Assembly: GCA_963702105.1 (NCBI GenBank)
Contig: OY969712.1
Span: forward strand, 3,596,001-3,660,000
Source of the DNA: ZC4RG20 sp963702105
Lineage (GTDB): Bacteria > Pseudomonadota > Gammaproteobacteria > Steroidobacterales > Rariloculaceae
Direction of reading: 5' to 3'
Length of the DNA stretch: 64,000 nt
The position numbers and the translations under genes are program-made. Positions 39,477-49,967 of this stretch are shown one piece after another; within the stretch, counting starts at the first letter, position 1; the number at the start of each line of letters is the position of its first letter. The notes under the pieces were generated by a model, which saw only the letters and a list, made by a program, of their open reading frames with translations, was not told where the DNA came from and ran no database searches.

Positions 39477-40084
39477 CAGCGCGCCGCCGGCCTGCGGCCG
39501 CAGGCCAAAAAGACCGTGTAGCGCCGGCCGCCGTGAACCATGTCGCAAGCGTCGCCGACGGCGACGGCCTCGAAGCCGGCCGCGGTCAGCGCGGCCGCGA
39601 ACCCGGGGCGGTCGAAGCCGTGATGCACGTGCGCGTCCGGGCCGTGGAACGAGCCGTCCTCGCTGTCGAGATCCGCAATGCAGACCCAGCCGCCGGGCGC
39701 CAACAGCGCGGCGAACGCGCCGAGCACGCGCGGCACGTCCGGCACGTGATGCATGGTCAGCAGGCTCACGACGAGGTCGTAGCGCTCGTCCGGCACGGGA
39801 TCGCGCAGCAGATCGAGGTCGAGGACGCGCATGTCCGCCGCGCCGGCCGCGGCGATCTTCTCGGCCGCAACGGCGCGCATCCCTTCGGAGCTGTCGGCCA
39901 ACGTGATCGGCCCGACGGCATCGCGCAGCGCGAACGAGAGCAGGCCCGTCCCGGCACCGTACTCGAGCGTCCGCATCGAGTGTGCAAGCGGGACGGCCGC
40001 GCGGATTCGCGCCGCGACGGCCCGGGCGCGCTCCACCTTGGCCGGATCGTCCCAGGTCGAGGCTTTGGCATCGAATTCGCTCAT
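39476..40084 (-). CDS. Class I SAM-dependent methyltransferase
   Basis: 202-aa methyltransferase. SAM-binding motif I is LEYGAGTGLLSFAL, the acidic motif II is TLADSSEGM and motif IV is DLVVSLLTMHHV. It resembles UbiE/type 11 family members, but the substrate is unknown. It is coupled to the hydrolase by stop/start overlap and divergent from mfd. Confidence 0.88.
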   Translation of the reverse strand: MSEFDAKASTWDDPAKVERARAVAARIRAAVPLAHSMRTLEYGAGTGLLSFALRDAVGPITLADSSEGMRAVAAEKIAAAGAADMRVLDLDLLRDPVPDERYDLVVSLLTMHHVPDVPRVLGAFAALLAPGGWVCIADLDSEDGSFHGPDAHVHHGFDRPGFAAALTAAGFEAVAVGDACDMVHGGRRYTVFLACGRRPAAR

Positions 40085-40203
40085 GGGCTGTCTAACCTTG
40101 CGGCGGCGTCCGCCGCACTATGTTGCCCGGGTATCCCGGGGTCAAGCCGCAACCGTATGGGATAATGACCATTTTGCCGAAGACCAATCAGCAGCCGCCT
40201 TCG

Positions 40204-43200
40204 ATGGAGTCGATCCAAGCCTTCGCCGATCTCGAGCGTCCCGGCACGCGGGCGCGTCACGTGCTCTGGGGCCGCCTGCCCGGCGCCGCGCTGAGCCTCG
40301 CCGCGGCCGAAGCCGCCACGGCGCATCCGGGCCCCGTGCTCATGGTCGCGCCCTCGGCGGCAGCCGCGGACCGCCTCGCGCGCGAGCTCGCCTTCTTCTG
40401 CGACCGCGCGTCGATGCACCGCTTTCCGGATTACGAGACGCTGCCCTACGAGCCCATCTCGCCGCCCGCAGACCTGCTCGCGGAGCGGCTCTCGGCCCTG
40501 CACGAGCTCGCGCGTCACGAGCGGCGCGTGTTCGTGGTGGACGCCGAGGCGCTGCTGAACCGCCTGCCCCCGCCCGCCTTCGTGCTCGGCCGCTCGCTCA
40601 AGCTCGTCAAGGGCCAAGAGCTCGATCGCGACGGCATGACGGCACGGCTCGTGGACCACGGCTACATGCGCGTCGAGCAGGTCGCCGAGTCCGGCGAGTT
40701 CGCCGTGCGCGGCGCCCTGCTCGACGTCTTCCCCACGGGCGCCGCCGAACCCGTGCGCATCGACTTCTTCGGCGACGAGATCGAGACGCTGCGCACGTTC
40801 GATCCGGCCACCCAGCTCACGCGCGCGGAGACCGAGTCCGTCGAGCTGCTGCCCGCGCGCGAATTCCCGTTCGACCAGGCCGGCATCACGGGCTTCAGGC
40901 GCCGCTTCCGCGCCGCGTTTCCGGGCGAGCCGAGCCGCTGCCCGCTGTACCGCGACATCTCCGAGGCCCAGCTGCCCGCGGGCGTCGAGTATTACCTGCC
41001 GCTGTTCTTCGACGAGACCGCCTCGCTGCTCGACTATCTGCCCGACGACGGCCTCATCGTGCTCGTCGAGGACGCGGCGGGCGCGCTCGAGGAAGGCTGG
41101 CGGCTTATCGAGGAGCGCTACGAGCAGCTGCACGGGGACATCGAGCGGCCGGTGCTGCCGCCCGAGAAAGCCTTCGTGCCGACTGCCGAGGTGCTCGCGG
41201 GGCTCGCGGGCCGGCGCACGCTGCAGCTCGTGCATGCCGCGGCCGCGCCGGCGCCGCTCGAGCCCGAGCCCGAGCCGCGCGCGACCGCCGAGCGCGCGGC
41301 TGGCACGGCGGCCGCGGACGGAATCGAGACCGCCGCCGGTACCGAGGCCGCGCGCGCAATCGAGCCCGATGCGCGCGTGGATTCCGCGGCGGCGCACCCG
41401 CTCGCGGCCGGCGTCGCGCCCGACATCGACCGCATCGCGCGCTGGCTCGACGCGGCCGAAGATCAGCGCACGCTCATCGTGACGTCATCGCCGGGCCACC
41501 GCGAGATGCTGCTCGAGCTCCTGCGCGGGCGCGGCTACCGCCCCGCGGCCGTCGCAGGCTGGACGCACTTCGTCGAGTCCGACGCGGAGCTCGGCATCGC
41601 CGTCGGCGAGCTCGACGACGGCCTCGCGCTGCCCGCGCTGCGCCTGCGCGTCATCACGGCCGAGCAGATCGGCATGGAGCGGCCGCGCCAGCGCACGCGG
41701 CGCCGCCGCAGCGCCGCGCGCGATCCCGAGGCCGTCATCCGCGAGCTCACGGATCTGCGCGTCGGCGCGCCCGTCGTGCACGAGGAATACGGGGTCGGCC
41801 GCTATCAGGGGCTCAAGACGCTCGACGTCGAAGGCGTGCCGACCGAGTTCCTGCTGCTCGAGTACGCGGGCGGCGACAAGCTCTACGTGCCGGTACAGAG
41901 CCTGCATCTCGTCACGCGCTACAGCGGCGCCTCCCCCGAGAACGCGCCGCTGCACCGCCTGGGCACCGACCAGTGGGCCAAGGCCAAGCGAAAGGCCGCG
42001 CAGCAGGCGCGCAACGTCGCCGCCGAGCTGCTGAACCTCTACGCCCAGCGCGCCGCGCGCGCCGGGCTCGAGTACGCGCTCGACGAGGCCGGCTATCAGC
42101 GTTTCGCCATGCAGTTCCCGTTCGAGGAGACCGAGGACCAGGCCAACGCGATCAAGCAGGTGCTCCACGACCTCGAGAGCAAGCAGCCGATGGACCGCAT
42201 CGTCTGCGGCGACGTCGGCTTCGGCAAGACCGAGGTCGCCCTGCGCTCGGCCTACGCGGCCGTCGAGAGCGGCTACCAGGTTGCGATGCTCGTGCCCACG
42301 ACGCTGCTCGCGCAGCAGCACTACCGTACGTTCTCGGACCGCTTCGCCGACTGGCCGGTGCGCATCGAGCAGCTCTCGCGCTTCAGGAGCGCGAAAGCCA
42401 TTAAACAGGCGCTGGCCGATCTCGCCGACGGCAAGGTTGACATCGTGATCGGCACGCATCGGCTGCTGCAGAGCGACGTGCGCTTCAAGAAGCTCGGGCT
42501 CGCGATTATCGACGAGGAGCACCGTTTCGGCGTCAAGCACAAGGAGCGCCTCAAGAAGCTGCGCGCCGAGGTGGATGTGCTCACGATGACCGCGACCCCG
42601 ATCCCGCGCACGCTGAACATGACGCTCGGCGGCCTGCGCGACCTCTCGATCATCGCGACGCCGCCCGCCGAAAGACTCGCCGTCAAGACCTTCGTCGGCG
42701 AGTGGCACGACCGCCAGATCCGCGACGCCGTGCTGCGCGAGCTCCGGCGCGGCGGTCAGGTCTATTTCGTGCACAACCGCGTGGAGAACATAGAAACGGT
42801 GGCTAACCAGCTCCGCTCGCTGCTGCCCGAGGCCTCGATTCGCGTCGCACATGGGCAGATGACTGAGCACGCGCTCGAGGAAGTCATGCTGGATTTCTAC
42901 CACCGGCGCTTCAACGTGCTGGTGTGCACGACGATCATCGAGAGCGGCATCGACATCCCGACGGCGAACACGATCGTCATCAACCGGGCCGACCGGCTCG
43001 GCCTGGCCCAGCTGCATCAGCTGCGCGGGCGCGTCGGGCGCTCGCACCATCAGGCCTACGCGTACATGATTGCGCCGCCCGTGCGCGCGCTGACCGCCGA
43101 CGCGGCAAAGCGCCTCGAGGCCATCGCGACACTCGAGGACCTCGGCTCGGGCTTCGCGCTCGCGACGCACGACCTCGAGATTCGCGGCGCGGGCGAGCTG

Positions 43201-43782
43201 CTCGGCGAGGGCCAGAGCGGCCAGATCCACGAGATCGGCTTCACGCTCTACAACGAGCTGCTGGGCCGCGCCGTCGAAGCGCTCAAGGACGGCCGCGAGC
43301 CCGATCTCGAGGACCCGTTCACGCACGGCCCCGAGGTCGAGCTCGGCCTGCCCGCCCTGATCCCCGAGGACTACATGCCCGACGTGCACTCGCGGCTCGT
43401 GCAGTACAAGCGCATCGCGAACGCGAGCACGCGCGAAGAGCTCGACCGGCTGCAGGTGGAGCTCATCGACCGCTTCGGCCTGCTGCCGGCGCCGGCCAAG
43501 ACGCTGTTCCAGATCACCTGGCTCAAACTGCTCGCGCAACGCCTCGGCGTGACCAAGCTCCAGGCCGGCGCGAGCGGGGGCTCCATGCGCTTCGGCGAGC
43601 GCGCACGCGTGGACACGGCCGCCCTCGTGCGCCTCGTGGCGGACGAGCCCGAGCGCTATCGCCTCGACGGCCAGTACAAGCTGCGCTTCAGCTGGGATGT
43701 CGCCGAAGAGGAACGGCGCGTCGCGGCCGTCGAGAAGCTGCTGCTGTATCTCGGGGCCGGCGAGCTCGAAGCCGCCGCGTAA
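40204..43782 (+). CDS. mfd: Transcription-repair coupling factor Mfd
   Basis: Mfd releases stalled RNA polymerase and recruits UvrA. The 1192-aa product has the UvrB-homology N-terminal part (ETLPYEP, GALLDVFP), an RNA-polymerase-interacting domain (VGAPVVHEEYGVGRYQGL), and a RecG-like helicase with Walker A GDVGFGKTEVALR, DEEH box and TATPIPRTLNMTL, then a C-terminal TRCF domain. An unusual Ala/Glu-rich insert (about residues 355-400) lies before the RID. Start is uncertain: ATG 40204 (MESIQ) is used; ATG 40165 is in frame but overlaps a -10-like GATAAT. Confidence 0.96.
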   Translation: MESIQAFADLERPGTRARHVLWGRLPGAALSLAAAEAATAHPGPVLMVAPSAAAADRLARELAFFCDRASMHRFPDYETLPYEPISPPADLLAERLSALHELARHERRVFVVDAEALLNRLPPPAFVLGRSLKLVKGQELDRDGMTARLVDHGYMRVEQVAESGEFAVRGALLDVFPTGAAEPVRIDFFGDEIETLRTFDPATQLTRAETESVELLPAREFPFDQAGITGFRRRFRAAFPGEPSRCPLYRDISEAQLPAGVEYYLPLFFDETASLLDYLPDDGLIVLVEDAAGALEEGWRLIEERYEQLHGDIERPVLPPEKAFVPTAEVLAGLAGRRTLQLVHAAAAPAPLEPEPEPRATAERAAGTAAADGIETAAGTEAARAIEPDARVDSAAAHPLAAGVAPDIDRIARWLDAAEDQRTLIVTSSPGHREMLLELLRGRGYRPAAVAGWTHFVESDAELGIAVGELDDGLALPALRLRVITAEQIGMERPRQRTRRRRSAARDPEAVIRELTDLRVGAPVVHEEYGVGRYQGLKTLDVEGVPTEFLLLEYAGGDKLYVPVQSLHLVTRYSGASPENAPLHRLGTDQWAKAKRKAAQQARNVAAELLNLYAQRAARAGLEYALDEAGYQRFAMQFPFEETEDQANAIKQVLHDLESKQPMDRIVCGDVGFGKTEVALRSAYAAVESGYQVAMLVPTTLLAQQHYRTFSDRFADWPVRIEQLSRFRSAKAIKQALADLADGKVDIVIGTHRLLQSDVRFKKLGLAIIDEEHRFGVKHKERLKKLRAEVDVLTMTATPIPRTLNMTLGGLRDLSIIATPPAERLAVKTFVGEWHDRQIRDAVLRELRRGGQVYFVHNRVENIETVANQLRSLLPEASIRVAHGQMTEHALEEVMLDFYHRRFNVLVCTTIIESGIDIPTANTIVINRADRLGLAQLHQLRGRVGRSHHQAYAYMIAPPVRALTADAAKRLEAIATLEDLGSGFALATHDLEIRGAGELLGEGQSGQIHEIGFTLYNELLGRAVEALKDGREPDLEDPFTHGPEVELGLPALIPEDYMPDVHSRLVQYKRIANASTREELDRLQVELIDRFGLLPAPAKTLFQITWLKLLAQRLGVTKLQAGASGGSMRFGERARVDTAALVRLVADEPERYRLDGQYKLRFSWDVAEEERRVAAVEKLLLYLGAGELEAAA

Positions 43783-43911
43783 GCCGACCGGCGGGGCGTT
43801 GCATCCGGTAGAATCGGGCCGGAAGGGGGCGCCGAAGCGAGGCGCGAGCCTCTGTGCGCATCGCAGGGACCATGCGTGCGCTTCCACCTCCCGGATACGG
43901 AGATTCACGAG

Positions 43912-45177
43912 ATGAAGCGCTTCGCCCGTCTTACCGCTCTTTTCGCCGGCGTCGTGCTTGCGGCGGCCGCGCATGGCCAAGCGGGCCAGGGAGGCCCGGC
44001 CGGCTCGACCGGCGGATCGGGTCAGGCGGACCGAACCGGCCAGGCGGACGCGAACCAGCCGCCGCCTCCGCCGCTATATCAGGTCGAGGTCGTCGTTTTC
44101 GCGAACAGCGGCGTCGATCCCAACGAGGAAACGTTTCCGCTCATAACGCCGCCCGCCGCGACGGTGCCGGCGGCGCCGGCGGGGGAGGCGCCGCAGCCGC
44201 CGCTCGGGACCGAGCCGCAGCCCGCGCCGGCCACCGAGCCGCAGCCGGCTTCGGGCACCGAGCCGCAGCCGGCTTCGGGCACCGCGCCGCAGCCCGGCAC
44301 CGTCCTGCAGCCCGGCACCGGACCGGGGGCCGGGGACGCATCCGCGGACGTGTTCGAAGAGGCCCAGAGCGTCGCGCTTCCCGACGAGGCGGCGGAGATC
44401 GGGCCGGACGCCGAGACCGCAGGCGGTGCGGGGGCCGGCGGGGCGACGGCGGGAGCCGGCGGCGAAACGGCTGCCGCTGAGGGGACGGATACGACAACGG
44501 CGGCCGGCACGGATGCGGCCGCGGGTGCGAATTCAACGGCAGGTGCGGAAGCGACGGGCGGCACCGCGGCGGCACCGGAGCCGCTCATCGGCCCGAGCGG
44601 CTTTCGGATCGTGGACGCGAGCACGCTCAAACTCGCCGACGCCTATGCCCGGCTCCAGCGCCTCGACGCCTACCGCCCGCTGCTGCACGCCGCCTGGATC
44701 CAACCCGCGTTGGCGGAAGACCAGGCGCCCGCGATCGAGATGACCGATCTCGGCACGTTGAACCCGGTCGGCACCATCCGGTTCTACACGAGCCGCTACC
44801 TGCACGTGAACGTGGATCTGACCTACCGCCCGACGGCCGAGCAGGCGGCCGCGCTCGAGGCGGCCGAGGCAAGACGCGCCGCGCAACCGCCCGCCGGAAC
44901 CGCCGGCGGCCCGGTGGAATCGGCGCCGGCCGCCGCAGGCGCGCCTGCCGGAGCGACAGAGGACGCGCCGGTCTTCGCGGGCGTCTCGGGCGGCGAGACC
45001 GAACCGCTCGAGGAGATCTCGCTCGGGCCGCGCCTGCGCATGAAGACTTCGCGCCGCATCTCGGCCGGCGACGTTCAGTACTTCGATCACCCGTACTTCG
45101 GGCTCATCGTGCTCGTCACGCCGTACGAGCCCCCGGCGGCGCCCGGCGGCGCCGCGACGGCGGTCCCGGCACCGTAG
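43912..45177 (+). CDS. CsiV-like exported protein
   Basis: 421-aa exported protein with a signal peptide (MKRFARLTALFAGVVLAAAA). An N-terminal PLYQVEVVVFANSG and a C-terminal domain with RMKTSRRISAGDVQYFDHPYFG match CsiV-type proteins, which in Shewanella are linked to cell-wall and septum maintenance. Between them is a long Ala/Pro/Gly/Thr-rich low-complexity stretch (about 75-215), with TEPQPASG tandem units at about 44209-44290. The location after mfd is usual for this family. Function here is inferred. Confidence 0.8.
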   Translation: MKRFARLTALFAGVVLAAAAHGQAGQGGPAGSTGGSGQADRTGQADANQPPPPPLYQVEVVVFANSGVDPNEETFPLITPPAATVPAAPAGEAPQPPLGTEPQPAPATEPQPASGTEPQPASGTAPQPGTVLQPGTGPGAGDASADVFEEAQSVALPDEAAEIGPDAETAGGAGAGGATAGAGGETAAAEGTDTTTAAGTDAAAGANSTAGAEATGGTAAAPEPLIGPSGFRIVDASTLKLADAYARLQRLDAYRPLLHAAWIQPALAEDQAPAIEMTDLGTLNPVGTIRFYTSRYLHVNVDLTYRPTAEQAAALEAAEARRAAQPPAGTAGGPVESAPAAAGAPAGATEDAPVFAGVSGGETEPLEEISLGPRLRMKTSRRISAGDVQYFDHPYFGLIVLVTPYEPPAAPGGAATAVPAP

Positions 45178-45498
45178 GTCAGACGGAGGGATCCGCGCCC
45201 GGACGGAGCACGGTCCGAAGGCAGCCGTGCCCGTCCGATGCCGGTCACGTCCGTGGCCGGACATGCGCCGCGTCCCCCTCCACTTGTATAGGCATAACAC
45301 CCCATGTTCTGAGTGCATACCCCTCGAACAGAAAGCATTGGCCCGCAGCGCGCAAGTTATGGCACAAGCGAAGCAGGGGAAACGCAACCTGTTCGACTCG
45401 CGGCTGGCCCGCCCTCACCGGCGGTCTCGCCGTAGGCGCCGGCGGTCTCGCCATAGGCGACCGGGTTGCGGAGAAGAGCTCGAAAAAGGGGGTCTGCG
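45178..45498. other. Intergenic region before the accessory island
   Basis: No gene supported. A 21-bp near-perfect direct repeat (GGCGGTCTCGCC followed by a TAGGCG variant) lies at 45420-45440 and 45441-45461. An AT-richer stretch around 45285-45320 could hold a promoter, but no clean pair of elements is visible. Confidence 0.4.
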
Positions 45499-46617
45499 AT
45501 GCAACACGAAAGTCCTGCGGTCGTGCGTCATGTGCATGGGCGCGAGCGGCGAACTGCGGCACGACCCGCGGCGCCGCGGATTCAAGCCCGGCGCTGGGCC
45601 GCAACCGCCGCGGCATTCGCTTGCGCCGCGGCTTTGCCCGGTCTCGCGGCCGCGCAGTCGAGCGACGCGGCGGCTCCGGCGAAGGACTTCCGATCCTGCT
45701 CCTCCGTTGCGGGAGCGAGCTGCGTCACCGAGCCGGCGGCCGATACGCCCGTCGAGGCGCGTTTCCAGGCCTCGTACGGCGTCTACCTCGAGATGAAAAG
45801 GCAGGCGCACGGCGGCACGGTCTACACGCGGGCCGACTACGCGAAGATGCCCGACTGGTCGGGCCTGTGGACGCGCGCTAACGGCGGTCTCAAGTTCGAT
45901 CCGGCCCAACCCGGAAGGCTTTCCGACGGCCGCACGACGGCACAACTGACCCCGAAGTACGAGGCCGCCTATCGCGAGAAGATTCGGCAGGTCGCCCAGG
46001 GCAACGAGTGGGACCAGCTCAGCGACTGCCTGCCCGCGGGCTATCCGCGCTGGCTCACCGAACCCTTCCTTCGCGAGATGATCGTCACCCCTAAAGAGAC
46101 CTGGTGGATCAACGAACAGGAAAGCGAGGCGCGGCGCATCTACACGGACGGCCGAGGGCACGTCCCGGCGGCGGAGTCGAAGCCGCTCTGGGACGGCGAT
46201 TCGATCGGCTTCTGGGACGGCGACACGCTCGTCGTACACACCATCAGCGTCACTCACGGCCAGTATCAGCGCCAAAACCCCGACTACAGCGAATCGACGA
46301 GCACGGTCGAGCGGATTCGCCTCATCGGTCCCGACATGATCCAGGACGACGTGACGGTCTGGGATCCAAAAGGGCTCGAGAAGCCCTGGCACGTCGTGGA
46401 TCAGTACAAGCGCGTCACCTCGCCGCATGCGCGCATCGACATGTGGTCCTGCGACGCGAACAACAACGTAATCAGAACTCCGGACGGGTCCTCGCAGTAC
46501 GTCTTGCCCGGGGAAACCGTGACCGTCCAGAGAACGTACCGCGAGCCGAACTCCTTCTTCCTGACGGAAGCACAGAAGAAGCTGTTCAAGGACGAAATCG
46601 ACGGAGGCGCCGAATAG
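45499..46617 (+). CDS. Exported protein of unknown function, member of a TonB-receptor-linked family
   Basis: 372-aa exported protein; the signal peptide ends LPGLAAAQSS. The mature region has PDWSGLWTR, IGFWDGDTLVVHT and DDVTVWDPKGLEKPWHV. The pattern WDGDTLVV-x-T and D-x-x-T-x-x-DP-x-x-x-x-x-PW recurs in exported proteins near TonB receptors in Sphingomonads and Steroidobacter-like bacteria; I know no proven function. A paralogue lies at 50454-51692. ATG 45499 has an AGGGGGT site. The TonB receptor gene follows by 103 bp. Confidence 0.75.
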   Translation: MQHESPAVVRHVHGRERRTAARPAAPRIQARRWAATAAAFACAAALPGLAAAQSSDAAAPAKDFRSCSSVAGASCVTEPAADTPVEARFQASYGVYLEMKRQAHGGTVYTRADYAKMPDWSGLWTRANGGLKFDPAQPGRLSDGRTTAQLTPKYEAAYREKIRQVAQGNEWDQLSDCLPAGYPRWLTEPFLREMIVTPKETWWINEQESEARRIYTDGRGHVPAAESKPLWDGDSIGFWDGDTLVVHTISVTHGQYQRQNPDYSESTSTVERIRLIGPDMIQDDVTVWDPKGLEKPWHVVDQYKRVTSPHARIDMWSCDANNNVIRTPDGSSQYVLPGETVTVQRTYREPNSFFLTEAQKKLFKDEIDGGAE

Positions 46618-46720
46618 AGAAGCCGCGCCGCGGCAAAGCGTCCGCGGCCTGAAGCACAGCCGAACCGGTACGGCCCAGGCCGCGCCCGGGCGGCTGCGCC
46701 ACCTGGGAGGGGGAGAAGAC

Positions 46721-49462
46721 ATGCACCGACGAATCGTGGTTTCGCATCGCAATACTTCGCAACTCAACACTTCGCATCGCAATACGACCCTGCTCGGCCT
46801 CGCCGTAGCAGCCGCTCTGTGCGCAACGGGCGCATCGGCTCAGAACGCAGGCGACGCGGCCGCCACGGCCGGCGTCGGAAGCGCCGCGGCGAGCCCAGGC
46901 AAGCTCGAGGAAATCGTGGTCACGGCCACGCGCCAGACGAGCACGGTCAACAACGTCGCGCTGAGTATCACGGCCGAGACCCAGGATTCGCTCGACCAGC
47001 AGGGGATCACGCGCGTCGCGGACCTGCAGGCGACGGTGCCGGGCGTGTTCCTGAACCAGTCGCTCGGCCCCGGCATCGCGAACATCGCCATGCGCGGCAT
47101 TCAACAGGGCAGCCAGGGCGCGGCCACGACGGGCTTCTATCTCGACGACGTGGCGATCCAGAAGCGCAACGTCGGCGGGGGAGTCGCAACCGCGAACGGC
47201 ACGCCATTGCCCCCGATCTTCGACCTGCAACGCGTAGAGGTGCTGCGCGGCCCGCAAGGCACGCTCTACGGCGGCAGCTCCGAGGGAGGCACGATTCGCT
47301 TCATCACGCCGAAGCCCGACCTCGAGAATTACTCGGTCTACGGCAAGGCCTCGCTCGCCGCAGTCGGCAACGGCGGCATCGGCCACGAGGCCGGGCTCGC
47401 GGTCAGCGTCCCCTTGATCACCGATCGGCTCGGGGCGCGCCTCAGCTACGAGGACGTCAATCGCGCCGGCTGGATCGACATCATGGACCCGTTCACGGGC
47501 CAGGTGAACCAAAAGGACGTCAACAGCAACAACGTGCGCGAATTCCGCGGCACTCTGCTGTGGGAACCGTCGCAGCGCTTCCGCGCCACGCTGAGCTACT
47601 TCGGTTCCGAGGACAGCACCGCCTACACCTCCAGAGTCTACAACTTCCCGACCACCCAGCCGATCGTCGTGCCGACCGCCTGCTACGACACATCCGCGAT
47701 CACACCGCAGTCCCCGATGACGAATCCGACGCCCGTCGCTTTCGGCGACGCGGCGTGCGCTGCGCAGGCCGCCGCCGGCAATGTCACTTACACGCGCCCG
47801 GGGCAGAGCTACGGCCCGTATCCGCTCGCGAAGTACCAGGTCATCGCCAAGGATCTCACGCCCGCGAGCACGCGCATGAGCATCCCGGCCCTGACTCTCG
47901 AATACGACTTCAAGGCCTTCTCGCTGAAGTTCATCACGGCAGCCATCAGCGACGATTCGCGAACGACGACCGAGGAGAACTCTCAGATCGCGTCCGTCCT
48001 CACGAACGCGACCGAAGGCTCGATACTCTCGCCGCACGGCTGGCCCTACCTGGGCGGCCATACGGTCGCGGGTTCCTACAAGAATCAGGCGGGGCACTTC
48101 ACGACGCGCAATAAACGCCGCGGCACCTCGGAGGAGCTGCGCCTCACGTCGGCGGCCTCGGGCGACGCGAAGCTGACCTGGGTCGCGGGCCTGTACTACG
48201 CGGACAGCCGGACGGACCAGGAGTACCGCGAGATCCAGGGCGACATGGAGGGTCTCGCTCAGGCTCTCTACGGAATGACCGAGCTGCAACGCTACGGCGT
48301 CGCCCCCGACCCGACCGGCTACAATCCGTTCTTCGGCGAAGACCTCTCCTACCTCGGCGCCGACATCTTCGACCACAAGAACCAGCAGCTGCACGACACC
48401 TCGTTCGCGCTCTACGGAGAGGCAAACTACTCGTTCACGCCGAAGCTCCAGGGCACGCTCGGCATCCGCCAGTCACAAGAGAAGTTCGACTACTGGCAGC
48501 AGTTCTACGGGCCCGTCGACAGCGCCTCGGAGGCCACGTTCGAGAACGGCCTCGAGAGCACGGGGCACGTGAAGGAGAACCCGTTCACGCCCAAAGTCGG
48601 CCTGCGCTATCAGTTCGCCGGCAACCGCATGGTCTACTTCACGGCCTCGAAGGGGTTCCGGCCGGGCGGCGTCAACGGCAAGACCTCAGCCAACATCTGC
48701 GGTCCGGCGCTTTCGCAATACGGGCTCACCGTGGACAACGTCCCGGTCGAGTACAAGTCGGACACGGTTTGGAGCTACGAGGCCGGCGCGAAGACGCGGC
48801 TGTTCAACGGCAACGTCCAGCTCAACGGCGACGTGTACCGCATCGACTGGAACGACGTGCAGGCCACGCAGAGCCCGGGGTTCGGCTGCGGCATCGTTTT
48901 CACGACCAATGCAGGCGGCGCGAGGAGCCAGGGTTTCGACATCGAGGCGCAGGGACACTTCTTCGAGGGCCTGACGACGAGCCTCGCCTTCGGCTACGAC
49001 GACGCCGAGTACACGGAGAACTCGGTCGCGATACACGGTCCGGTCCGCGACCTCATCGTGGCGCTCAAGGGCCAGAAGTTCGCGCTGCCGCCCTGGACAC
49101 TGCACTTCGGAGCTCGATACGACTTCACGTCGACCAACCGCCAGCCCTATATCCGCGCCGACTGGCTCATGGCGGCCGACTACGACGTGAGCCAGTTCCC
49201 GCTCGGCGGCTACAACCCGGGGACGAACCACGTTCCCTCGACGACGACGCTCAACCTGCGCGCCGGCATGAACTTCCGCAACTTCGACCTGAACCTGTTC
49301 GTGCAGAACGCCCTCGACAGCTCCAAGGGGCCGCTGACCGGCGGCTACTCCGGCTGCCGGGACGCGGCCTGCACGGTCTACTACAGCGGACCGTTGCTGA
49401 GCGGCGTCGCGGCGCCGCAGCCGCGGACGTTCGGGCTCGAGATACTGTTCAGGCAGCAGTAG
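46721..49462 (+). CDS. TonB-dependent outer-membrane receptor
   Basis: 913-aa outer-membrane transporter. A signal peptide ends near GASAQNA, the TonB box region is LEEIVVTATRQ, the plug domain holds FYLDDVAIQK and DLQRVEVLRGPQGTLYGG, and a 22-strand barrel follows. There is no N-terminal signalling domain. The clade looks like the large sphingomonad/Steroidobacter receptor class that imports hydrophobic or aromatic compounds, but substrate cannot be read. A GGAGGGGG site precedes the ATG. No TonB gene is near; ExbBD-like genes are 15 kb away. Confidence 0.93.
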   Translation: MHRRIVVSHRNTSQLNTSHRNTTLLGLAVAAALCATGASAQNAGDAAATAGVGSAAASPGKLEEIVVTATRQTSTVNNVALSITAETQDSLDQQGITRVADLQATVPGVFLNQSLGPGIANIAMRGIQQGSQGAATTGFYLDDVAIQKRNVGGGVATANGTPLPPIFDLQRVEVLRGPQGTLYGGSSEGGTIRFITPKPDLENYSVYGKASLAAVGNGGIGHEAGLAVSVPLITDRLGARLSYEDVNRAGWIDIMDPFTGQVNQKDVNSNNVREFRGTLLWEPSQRFRATLSYFGSEDSTAYTSRVYNFPTTQPIVVPTACYDTSAITPQSPMTNPTPVAFGDAACAAQAAAGNVTYTRPGQSYGPYPLAKYQVIAKDLTPASTRMSIPALTLEYDFKAFSLKFITAAISDDSRTTTEENSQIASVLTNATEGSILSPHGWPYLGGHTVAGSYKNQAGHFTTRNKRRGTSEELRLTSAASGDAKLTWVAGLYYADSRTDQEYREIQGDMEGLAQALYGMTELQRYGVAPDPTGYNPFFGEDLSYLGADIFDHKNQQLHDTSFALYGEANYSFTPKLQGTLGIRQSQEKFDYWQQFYGPVDSASEATFENGLESTGHVKENPFTPKVGLRYQFAGNRMVYFTASKGFRPGGVNGKTSANICGPALSQYGLTVDNVPVEYKSDTVWSYEAGAKTRLFNGNVQLNGDVYRIDWNDVQATQSPGFGCGIVFTTNAGGARSQGFDIEAQGHFFEGLTTSLAFGYDDAEYTENSVAIHGPVRDLIVALKGQKFALPPWTLHFGARYDFTSTNRQPYIRADWLMAADYDVSQFPLGGYNPGTNHVPSTTTLNLRAGMNFRNFDLNLFVQNALDSSKGPLTGGYSGCRDAACTVYYSGPLLSGVAAPQPRTFGLEILFRQQ

Positions 49463-49550
49463 CGGCACGCGCCGGCGGCGCCGGGCCGGCGGTGGCGGCA
49501 GCGGCGGCGACGGCAGCGGCGGCGACGGCAGCGGCGGCAGCACCGCGGGG

Positions 49551-49666
49551 CTCCAGGCTCGGCATGAGGGCGGTGTCGGGACCTCTGTGAATACATCCAT
49601 GTACGCTTCGTAAGCGCCATCCCTGGCGCTTACGATCCCGACAGCGCCCTCATGCCAAGCCCGGAG
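49551..49666 (-). repeat. Palindromic repeat element H (minus orientation)
   Basis: 31-bp outer arms, 49551-49581 and 49636-49666, near-perfect. On the minus strand the inner hairpin CGTAAGCGCC/GGCGCTTACG closes on AGGGAT and is followed by a tail with TACATGGATGTATTCACAG, the most diverged tail of the subfamily. The inner stem differs from F at one base pair (G-C instead of A-T) with pairing kept. Confidence 0.88.
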
Positions 49667-49854
49667 CCCGTACACCGACTCAGCCGTCGAGAACTGCCAA
49701 GAGCGCACGACTCGGCGCTTTCGGCGAGCGATCTACGCGCACCGTTCCGCGTGCAGCCCGGTCTTGCTGGGCGTGCGAGGACGGTTCTCCTAGTTTTCAA
49801 CCAGTTCCTCGCGGGGTTACAGCATGATTCATGAACGGCCGCCCACGCCGCAGA

Positions 49855-49967
49855 GGAGGCTCGTGCAGACGGCGCTTTCGGGACGCTGAGCGCCAGGGAT
49901 GGCGCTCAGCGAGCCCCCAGGGACGGGTTTACGGCGGTCCCGAAAGCGCCCGTCTGCACGAGCCTCC
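49855..49967 (+). repeat. Palindromic repeat element I
   Basis: Outer arms 49855-49883 and 49938-49967, complementary except for one missing G on the left. Inner hairpin GCTGAGCGCC/GGCGCTCAGC around AGGGAT, then GAGCCCCCAGGGACGG and GTTTACGGCG. GATTCATGAACGGCC lies at 49826-49840. The arms are nearly identical to those of E. Confidence 0.92.

Noticed and set aside
41485..43980. 831-codon minus-strand open frame
   Set aside because: Antisense to mfd; composition typical of a shadow frame.
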